From contig QMUN01000045.1 in NCBI GenBank assembly GCA_003660605.1, positions 1-6,543 of the forward strand: a stretch of 6,543 bases of DNA, in the 5' to 3' direction. Positions 1 to 3,582 of the stretch are shown here, piece after piece. Below the pieces are notes generated by a model. The model saw only the letters and a program-made list of their open reading frames with translations, did not search any database and was not told the origin of the DNA. The position numbers and the translations under genes are program-made. The stretch comes from Thermococci archaeon (GTDB taxonomy: Archaea > Methanobacteriota_B > Thermococci > Methanofastidiosales > B48-G16). The first letter of the stretch is position 1. Every line of letters starts with the position of its first letter.

Positions 1-282
1 CAGCATTTTCATGCCATCATTTTTTTCAAGAATCGTTAAACTAAATTGATCGTACTCCTCTATTATCTCAGAGAGTTTGCATCTTCTATTAATTCCTATA
101 GGTATAAACTCATTCATCCCTGGAGCTGTCGAGAAAAACTTACCGCTCTGAAGTGTTTCCAGATAAATTGTAAACAGAGGTATGATCAAAACTATCAGAA
201 AAAATTGAAGTATAAATGCTGCTGTAAACTTTTTTGAAGAGAATATCCTCTTTAACTCCCATTTTATTATCTTTTTCATCAT
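1..282 (-). CDS. ABC-2 type transporter permease, N-terminal part (runs off left edge)
   Basis: This is an uninterrupted reading frame of 94 codons from ATG at 282-280 (a second ATG follows at 279-277) to the window edge. Residues 1-18 are basic and amphipathic (MMKKIIKWELKRIF), followed by a strongly hydrophobic segment at about 19-40 (FTAAFILQFF...IPLFTIY) and then a polar stretch with no further membrane segment up to residue 94. A short cytoplasmic start of the KWELKR type, one helix and then a large external domain is the usual beginning of ABC-2/NatB-like permeases. The start is 4 nt after the stop of the ABC ATPase gene, so the two should be cotranscribed and form one transporter. The ribosome site is weak (AAGTGAT just upstream), which fits translational coupling. 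The rest of the protein lies outside the window, so the transport substrate and total helix number cannot be judged. The family is inferred from topology and context. Confidence 0.8.
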   Translation of the reverse strand, partial: MMKKIIKWELKRIFSSKKFTAAFILQFFLIVLIIPLFTIYLETLQSGKFFSTAPGMNEFIPIGINRRCKLSEIIEEYDQFSLTILEKNDGMKML

Positions 283-286
283 TTTA

Positions 287-1168
287 TCACTTGGTAAGTT
301 CTATAAAGACATCTTCTAAAGTTGGTATTTTCGAGTGTATGCCTATTATACCTTCAGAACTCTTGAGTAACTCTCCTAATTCTTTATATGAACAAGAAAC
401 GATGATCTTATCTCCTTTGAACTTTATTATTTTAATGTCTTTCAAATTTTTAATGACCTTCTCTGGATTTTCGACTTCTATCTCAAATATATTTTCCTTT
501 TTAATAAGTGTTTTTAACTCTCCCGGCGTTCCGGAAGTCACAAGTTTTCCATTGTTGAGTACTCCTATCCTATCGCAGAGGTAATCAGCTTCTTCCATAT
601 AATGCGTACAGACCACAACAGTCTTATCTTTGCTGTACTCCAGAATAAAGTCCCGGATACTTTTAGAAGTTGCTGGATCAAGACCCATTGTTGGCTCATC
701 GAATATAAGTATCTCTGGATCATGAATTAAAGCCCTCACGAAGGCAAGTTTCTGCCTCATACCCTTTGAAAATGACTCCACTTTCGAGTTACGTCTATCA
801 TATAACCCCACAAGTCTGAAAAGTTCTTCGGCTCTTTCTTCAAAAAGATCTTTTGATACTCCATAGAGATCTGCAAAATACTTTACAAGTTCGTAAGCTG
901 TAGGCCTCATGTAGAGGTTCGGTTCTTCTGGAAGATAGCCTATTCTCCTTTTTAAATCAGCATCATCTTTTCTGATATCTATATTGTCAATATAAACAGT
1001 TCCGGATGTAGGACTGAGTATACCGCAAACAATTCTTATAAAAGTAGTTTTTCCTGCGCCATTTGGCCCAACGATACCAAAAATTTCATTTTTATTTATC
1101 TTTAAACTCAGATCATTGAGAGCTGTAAGATCCCCAAACTTTTTAGTCACATTTACAGATTCTATCAT
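287..1168 (-). CDS. ABC transporter ATP-binding protein, ABC-2/NatA-CcmA type
   Basis: This is a 293-residue nucleotide-binding subunit of an ABC exporter; it hydrolyses ATP in the cytoplasm to drive the membrane permease encoded just downstream. Visible motifs are Walker A GPNGAGKTT (34-42), a Q-loop region with Glu in place of Gln (GYLPEEPNLY, 77-86, typical of the NatA-like group), signature SKGMRQK (134-140), Walker B ILIFDEP (153-159), D-loop GLDP (162-165) and switch His189 (CTHYMEEAD). Residues about 225-293 form the C-terminal extension common in this group, ending in TLEDVFIELTK. Length is normal for the family. The ATG at 1168-1166 overlaps the stop of the preceding coiled-coil gene as ATGA, so translation is probably coupled; a possible AAGGAT lies 11 nt upstream. 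The substrate cannot be told from the sequence. No defects are seen. Confidence 0.96.
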   Translation of the reverse strand: MIESVNVTKKFGDLTALNDLSLKINKNEIFGIVGPNGAGKTTFIRIVCGILSPTSGTVYIDNIDIRKDDADLKRRIGYLPEEPNLYMRPTAYELVKYFADLYGVSKDLFEERAEELFRLVGLYDRRNSKVESFSKGMRQKLAFVRALIHDPEILIFDEPTMGLDPATSKSIRDFILEYSKDKTVVVCTHYMEEADYLCDRIGVLNNGKLVTSGTPGELKTLIKKENIFEIEVENPEKVIKNLKDIKIIKFKGDKIIVSCSYKELGELLKSSEGIIGIHSKIPTLEDVFIELTK

Positions 1169-1446
1169 TTGATCTTTATATCCTTAAGCTCTTTTTTAAA
1201 CTTTAGGTTCAATGTTTTAGCTTCTTTTTCAAGTTTGGCTTCCTCTTCTCTCAAACTTTCCAGTTTATCTTTCAAAAATCTTTTTTTAATATCTCTACCC
1301 TTTAAGGTAATTTTTAAAAGTTCGGCTTCCTTCAATTTATTCTTGAACTCTTCGTCCTTTATACTTTTACCAGTTTCTTCGTACCTTCTGACCTCTTCTT
1401 TAAAAATTTTTGCTTTTTTTCTGAATTCAGAGAGATTTCTTTTCAA
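1165..1446 (-). CDS. Lys/Glu-rich coiled-coil protein of unknown function (C-terminal part as read from a TTG)
   Basis: I do not recognise this protein. The open frame from a TTG at 1446-1444 gives 93 residues that are almost all charged and helical, with heptad-like spacing of Leu/Ile (for example LKDKLESLREEEAKLEKEAK), no membrane segment and no signal peptide, so it should be a soluble coiled coil. The gene ends with a TGA that overlaps the ATG of the ABC ATPase gene by 4 nt (ATGA), which suggests matched production with the transporter. The TTG start is doubtful: it has no good ribosome site, and the same frame stays open and protein-like for 58 more codons upstream to 1620, where an in-frame TGA (1623-1621) blocks it (see the next entry). 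The true product is therefore probably about 150 residues, and this frame only its C-terminal two thirds. A transporter accessory role is inferred from position alone. Confidence 0.6.
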   Translation of the reverse strand: MKRNLSEFRKKAKIFKEEVRRYEETGKSIKDEEFKNKLKEAELLKITLKGRDIKKRFLKDKLESLREEEAKLEKEAKTLNLKFKKELKDIKIK

Positions 1447-1628
1447 ATCTCTAGTTCTCTTTAAACTTTTAGCTTTATCTAAAGCTTTTTTTGAGATACC
1501 TGCTGTCTTCAGTACCTCTTCGAGATCTACTTCCTTAAGTGCCTCTTTCTCTATTGTTTTCAGGTCATCTGTTTCGATCTTAAGCCCTCCGGAGTATTTT
1601 AGAGTATCACTTATTAACTCTCATCCAT
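1447..1628 (-). other. Upstream coding extension of the coiled-coil gene with an apparent frameshift at its start
   Basis: The frame of the coiled-coil gene continues without a stop from 1446 up to 1620. It reads like the same protein (ELISDTLKYSGGLKIE..., then LKTAGISKKALDKAKSLKR), but it contains no ATG, GTG or TTG apart from the TTG at 1446, and TGA at 1623-1621 closes it. Directly upstream is a good ribosome site, GAGGT at 1634-1630, followed by two ATGs (1628-1626 and 1624-1622). Both ATGs are out of frame with the extension and stop within 4-5 codons. Removing one base near 1621 would join ATG 1624 to the extension as MELISDTLKYSGG. This could be a sequencing or assembly error, a real mutation, or a +1 shift at AAG-TGA. 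I see the pattern; the cause is unknown. Confidence 0.6.
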
Positions 1629-1629
1629 T

Positions 1630-1634
1630 ACCTC
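1630..1634 (-). promoter_or_regulatory. Ribosome binding site without an intact in-frame gene
   Basis: GAGGT lies 24 nt or less downstream of the tatD-related stop and 5 nt before ATG 1624. Its position marks where the coiled-coil gene ought to start, and it is the main argument that the annotated TTG at 1446 is not the true start. Confidence 0.55.
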
Positions 1635-1652
1635 TTAATAAATGTTACGATC

Positions 1653-2492
1653 CTATTCCAGAGTGATCTTGTAAAGTTTTTCGATATTCTCTCTGTGAAT
1701 TTTGTAGATATCGTCTTCACTGAGGATGTGTGAATTAAGAAGTTTAAAAGTCGTTCTTGGTACTGTTTTTGGCCCCATAACTGCCCCAGGTCTTGTTAAA
1801 TCGTCTATATAATCCGTTTCCATCAAAAACCTGTTACCTCCCTTTATAGCTTCTTTTATATTCTTCTCAGAAGCTATTATAGAAGGCATTATCCCTATTT
1901 TGTCAAAAATCTTTACATTCGGAGGTGCAAAGTGTTTTATCACCCTCTCTTTTCTTCCATATCTTTTTACTATCTTTTCCAGTTCATAGAATTTCTCTTT
2001 ATTTCCAAAAGACTCAAGATGCAACTGAATTGCGCAATCAAGATCTCTACTTAATTCCAAACCTTTATTCATTATCTTTTGACAGAACTCCAAAATTTCG
2101 TTAGAAACAGGAAAATGAGGTCTCCCTATCTCACCTACACCTATTATTTCCCTTTCTTCATATTTCTTAGCGATAATATCAAACGTTTTTGTACAGAGAT
2201 CCCATGTTTTTCTCTCTCCGAATTTTTTGTAAAGCTCCACTACCTCTGAAGGATGTATGCCAACAATACAGTAAGCTTTAAGATCAGTCTTTTCGTTTAC
2301 TTCCCTACAAAGTTCTATGACAATATCGTAAGCTTTTTCAAAATCCTTTTCATCTTTAACATCTATCCCATAATCTTTTGCGTATTTGTAAACAATGAAT
2401 AAATGCGTGCCTCCAGCTCTTAAAAACTTCTTAGCAGCTTCAATCCCCAATCCTTTTGGATCTAAATGCATGTGATTATCAGTAATTATCAT
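1653..2492 (-). CDS. TatD-related metal-dependent hydrolase, archaeal COG1099 type
   Basis: This is a 279-residue TIM-barrel hydrolase of the amidohydrolase/TatD superfamily, predicted cytosolic. Metal-ligand motifs appear in the expected order: DNHMHL with H7 and H9 on strand 1, GIHP (79-81), GVGEIG with E121, the strand-5 His158 (QLHLE), His187 (IKHFAPP) and the C-terminal acid D227 (LMETDY). Length fits the archaeal branch rather than being unusually short or long. TatD relatives are deoxyribonuclease or phosphodiesterase-type enzymes; the substrate of this archaeal branch is not known to me. The ATG at 2492 is chosen because a TATA element is centred about 24-25 nt upstream with no Shine-Dalgarno site, as in leaderless archaeal mRNAs, and because HxH must sit close to the N-terminus. 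It is the first gene of the leftward operon; the coiled-coil gene follows after about 24 nt. A functional link to the ABC transporter is not evident. Confidence 0.9.
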   Translation of the reverse strand: MIITDNHMHLDPKGLGIEAAKKFLRAGGTHLFIVYKYAKDYGIDVKDEKDFEKAYDIVIELCREVNEKTDLKAYCIVGIHPSEVVELYKKFGERKTWDLCTKTFDIIAKKYEEREIIGVGEIGRPHFPVSNEILEFCQKIMNKGLELSRDLDCAIQLHLESFGNKEKFYELEKIVKRYGRKERVIKHFAPPNVKIFDKIGIMPSIIASEKNIKEAIKGGNRFLMETDYIDDLTRPGAVMGPKTVPRTTFKLLNSHILSEDDIYKIHRENIEKLYKITLE

Positions 2493-2512
2493 GAAAAAAA
2501 TTATGATGAAAA

Positions 2513-2520
2513 TTTAAAAA
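2513..2520 (-). promoter_or_regulatory. TATA box for the tatD-related gene
   Basis: On the minus strand the sequence reads CCTTTTTAAATT. The AT core is centred about 24-25 nt before the A of ATG 2492, the normal TATA-to-start distance in archaea. This predicts transcription beginning at or within a base or two of the start codon (leaderless). A second TATA palindrome at 2593-2602 could give a longer leader carrying the hairpin at 2539-2563. Confidence 0.6.
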
Positions 2521-2538
2521 GGTATTCGTCATCAGATA

Positions 2539-2563
2539 GATGTAGTTGCTTTAGAACTACATC
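2539..2563. repeat. Hairpin 1: GATGTAG dyad upstream of the tatD-related gene
   Basis: A perfect 9-bp inverted repeat, GATGTAGTT / AACTACATC, surrounds a 7-nt loop (GCTTTAG). On the minus strand its left flank reads AAGTGGATGTAG, identical over 12 nt to the plus-strand left flank of hairpin 3, so hairpin 1 is related to hairpins 2 and 3 but lies in the opposite orientation. It is about 47 nt upstream of ATG 2492 and is followed by no T-run in either direction, so it is more likely an operator dyad or leader structure than a terminator. Confidence 0.65.
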
Positions 2564-2592
2564 CACTTATTTTATCCTCTTCCTATTCTCCC

Positions 2593-2602
2593 TATTTAAA
2601 TA
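2593..2602. promoter_or_regulatory. Palindromic TATA element, possible two-way promoter
   Basis: TATTTAAATA is a perfect palindrome and contains the archaeal TATA consensus TTTAAATA on both strands. Rightward it would start an RNA near 2625-2630, including hairpin 2. Leftward it would start near 2570, giving tatD-related mRNA a leader of about 78 nt that begins just before hairpin 1. Direction of use cannot be told from sequence. Confidence 0.4.
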
Positions 2603-2643
2603 ATAGTTTTTTTCTTTTGGAGAACCGTTTTCGTCCCCACATG

Positions 2644-2666
2644 GATGTAGGTTGAAAACCTACATC
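2644..2666 (+). repeat. Hairpin 2 (unit A)
   Basis: A perfect 10-bp inverted repeat, GATGTAGGTT / AACCTACATC, with loop GAA. A T6 run lies at 2700-2705, 33 nt downstream on the plus strand and too far for a classical hairpin terminator, though it could end a short plus-strand RNA by itself, since oligo-T alone can terminate archaeal RNA polymerase. Confidence 0.65.
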
Positions 2667-2685
2667 AGTCTGTGTGCGAAATGAT

Positions 2686-2693
2686 TTTAAATA
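2686..2693 (+). promoter_or_regulatory. TATA-like box upstream of unit B
   Basis: TTTAAATA matches the archaeal TATA consensus exactly and sits at the junction between the two repeat units. Together with ATTAAATAAT at 2706-2715 it could drive a plus-strand RNA covering hairpin 3 (2755-2776). In an AT-rich intergenic region such a match may also be chance. Confidence 0.3.
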
Positions 2694-2754
2694 TCTCCCT
2701 TTTTTATTAAATAATCTATTTCTTTTTTCCAGAACGATTTTTTCTTCCCAAGTG

Positions 2755-2776
2755 GATGTAGGTCAAAACCTACATC
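2755..2776 (+). repeat. Hairpin 3 (unit B)
   Basis: A perfect 9-bp inverted repeat, GATGTAGGT / ACCTACATC, with loop CAAA. It is the unit-B counterpart of hairpin 2, 111 nt away. No T-run follows directly on either strand. Confidence 0.65.
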
Positions 2777-2787
2777 AATTTATGTTG

Positions 2788-2796
2788 AAAAAAGGG
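2788..2796 (-). terminator. Oligo-T terminator after the GC-rich island
   Basis: On the minus strand the island ends ...CCCTTTTTT (T6 at 2793-2788), the kind of oligo-T tract that stops archaeal RNA polymerase without needing a hairpin. It is the first long T-run downstream of rpS3ae and tRNA-Arg, so it is the best candidate for the end of that operon's transcript. Confidence 0.55.
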
Positions 2797-2928
2797 TTAG
2801 CGGACCCGGCGGGAAATGAAACAGGCCGAAGGGCTGGATCATCCACGACGAGGACGCGAAAATGAACCTGACGTAAGGATGGTTCATCCTTACCGATGTT
2901 TCCGGTAGGAAACTCGGGAAGTAATGAG
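2797..2928 (-). ncRNA. Candidate structured RNA in a GC-rich island 3' of tRNA-Arg
   Basis: About 130 nt that are clearly GC-richer than the flanks, in a genome where untranslated DNA is otherwise very AT-rich; in AT-rich thermophilic archaea such islands usually mark RNA genes. Hairpins visible on either strand include a 9-bp stem 2873-2881/2885-2893 with a 3-nt loop, a stem 2894-2903/2908-2916 (CGA + GTTTCC paired with GGAAAC + TCG, one bulge, 4-nt loop), and a weaker CAG/CTG-closed stem around 2822-2837. The minus strand is favoured because the island directly follows the tRNA, has no TATA box of its own on that side, and ends in T6. I tried to match it to RNase P RNA, SRP RNA, 5S rRNA and C/D guides and found no convincing core motifs. 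An H/ACA-type guide is not excluded. Family and strand remain open. Confidence 0.4.
2799..2814 (-). repeat. Copy of the tRNA-Arg 3' end, 128 bp away
   Basis: These 16 bp are identical to 2927-2942. They correspond to the last T-loop base, the 3' strand of the T-stem, the 3' strand of the acceptor stem, the discriminator G and two bases beyond. Flanking bases differ on both sides, so the match ends sharply. Either an attachment-site-like duplication or a tRNA-end mimic at the 3' end of the GC-rich island. Confidence 0.75.
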
Positions 2929-2942
2929 CGGACCCGGCGGGA
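2927..2942 (-). repeat. tRNA-Arg 3' end, partner copy of the 16-bp direct repeat
   Basis: This is the copy inside the intact tRNA gene (plus 2 nt downstream), identical to 2799-2814. tRNA 3' ends are common integration targets, where integration leaves a duplicated 3' fragment at the far end of the element. Confidence 0.75.
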
Positions 2943-3002
2943 TTCGAACCCGCGACTTTCGGCTTAGAAGGCCGACACCCTATCCAGCTAGGTCACGGGC
3001 CC
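2929..3002 (-). tRNA. tRNA-Arg (anticodon UCU)
   Basis: A complete 74-nt cloverleaf reads on the minus strand. The acceptor stem is GGGCCCG / CGGGTCC (7 bp, one G-U), discriminator G; U8 G9; the D arm is ACCT/GGGT with a 9-nt loop; the anticodon arm is TCGGC / GCCGA with loop CTTCTAA; the variable loop has 5 nt; the T arm is GCGGG TTCGAAT CCCGC. The anticodon is UCU (plus-strand 2966-2968), decoding AGA/AGG, the main Arg codons in this window. There is no intron and no encoded CCA. U36-A37 marks it as a t6A37 substrate of KEOPS, two of whose subunits appear to be encoded upstream in the same run. G1 is the last base of the rpS3ae stop codon (TAG), so the tRNA is probably cut out of the operon transcript by RNase P; I see no promoter of its own. 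Confidence 0.97.
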
Positions 3003-3577
3003 TAAGCAAATATTTTTGTCTTTGAGATCTCCACTCTCTTCAGCGGATAAACATTCTTAGCTTCCCTGTAAGCTGCAGATGCTATTTTTCCGAGCACAAG
3101 TTCCAGAACGAATTGTTCGAGATCCTTGGCACCAGCTTCTCGAGTAACGATCTTTTCCAGTATGCTCCTGATCTCTCTTTCCTGAGATTGCTGAATCCTT
3201 TTAGCAGTGATAGCAGTTACCTGGACTCTCGCTTTTCTACCATCCTTTGTCTCTATATCCATAATATTTTCCACTTTTGTCGTGTTTCTCCTGACCTGTG
3301 ATCTCATGTAGGATCTCAAAAGTTCCTGTTTTTTTAATTCTGTGTATGCATTGTTTCCCTTAACTTCTTTTATCTTAAAAAATAATTTTACATGGTTTTT
3401 AGTGAAATCACCTGTGAGATCCCTCAGTGTGATCTCTATTACTCTGCCAAGTATCTGTTCAGGCTCTGTAGCGGGTATATCCGCTATTTTTTGATTTCCA
3501 AATATCTGTGGAGCATAAACACTATACCATTTCTTCAATTTCCATGGATCTTTTTTTCTTACAGTTCTTTTTGCCAT
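3002..3577 (-). CDS. rps3ae: Small ribosomal subunit protein S3Ae (eS1)
   Basis: A 191-residue archaeal/eukaryotic ribosomal protein of the 30S platform region. The N-terminus MAKRTVRKKDPWKLKKWYSV and the following APQIFGNQKIADIPATEP, with later GRVIEITLRDLTGDF, are characteristic of the family, and the length is normal. The start is ATG at 3577-3575: AAGGAG (3591-3586) lies 8 nt upstream, whereas the in-frame GTG at 3586 overlaps the recJ stop as GTGA and touches the Shine-Dalgarno site, leaving no spacing. The upstream gene ends 5 nt before this ATG (stop TGA 3585-3583). The stop TAG (3004-3002) shares its last base with the first base of tRNA-Arg. It is the last protein gene of the operon. 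Confidence 0.97.
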   Translation of the reverse strand: MAKRTVRKKDPWKLKKWYSVYAPQIFGNQKIADIPATEPEQILGRVIEITLRDLTGDFTKNHVKLFFKIKEVKGNNAYTELKKQELLRSYMRSQVRRNTTKVENIMDIETKDGRKARVQVTAITAKRIQQSQEREIRSILEKIVTREAGAKDLEQFVLELVLGKIASAAYREAKNVYPLKRVEISKTKIFA

Positions 3578-3582
3578 ATTTC

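Larger units (their letters stand above)
2587..2790 (+). repeat. Tandem pair of diverged units of about 110 bp, each with an AT box and a GATGTAGG hairpin
   Basis: Unit A (about 2587-2681) and unit B (about 2694-2790) align in order: TCTCCC (2587-2592 and 2694-2699), an AT box (ATTTAAATAAT at 2594-2604, ATTAAATAAT at 2706-2715), a T-rich tract, AGAAC (2621 and 2731), CCCA-rich sequence, then GGATGTAGGT...ACCTACATCA and a weaker tail (CAGTCTGTGTG, CAATTTATGTT). The period is 107-111 bp. I see no protein-like reading frame shared by the two. They may be duplicated promoter-plus-short-RNA units or duplicated regulatory dyads. Confidence 0.6.

Noticed and set aside
46..237. 63-codon plus-strand open frame at the left edge
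   Set aside because: It lies opposite the permease gene, whose minus-strand frame is open over the whole stretch with a proper membrane helix and operon position.
1169..1666. 165-codon plus-strand open frame opposite the coiled-coil gene
   Set aside because: It is the antisense of a Lys/Glu-rich coding region, giving a Ser/Phe/Leu-rich shadow. The minus-strand frame has coding character and fits the operon. The other plus-strand frames (for example 3392-3700 and 5055-5390) are shadows of the same kind.
2644..2666. Hairpins 2 and 3 as intrinsic terminators
   Set aside because: No T-run follows either hairpin directly on either strand, and archaeal termination depends on oligo-T rather than a stem. 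T6 at 2788-2793 (minus) is a better candidate.
2539..2776. CRISPR array from the repeated GATGTAGG hairpins
   Set aside because: There are only three dyads, one inverted, about 104-111 bp apart, and the sequence between them is itself repeated rather than unique. That is not the repeat-spacer pattern.
2674..2865. 63-codon plus-strand open frame over unit B and the GC-rich island
   Set aside because: It runs through a repeat unit, a hairpin and the tRNA-end repeat; its composition changes abruptly from AT- to GC-rich, it has no ribosome site, and it looks like no protein.
2797..2928. GC-rich island as RNase P RNA, SRP RNA or a C/D box guide
   Set aside because: It is too short for RNase P or SRP RNA, and I do not see their conserved core sequences. 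CTGA occurs at 2868-2871, but no matching box C (RTGATGA) is placed correctly on the same strand.
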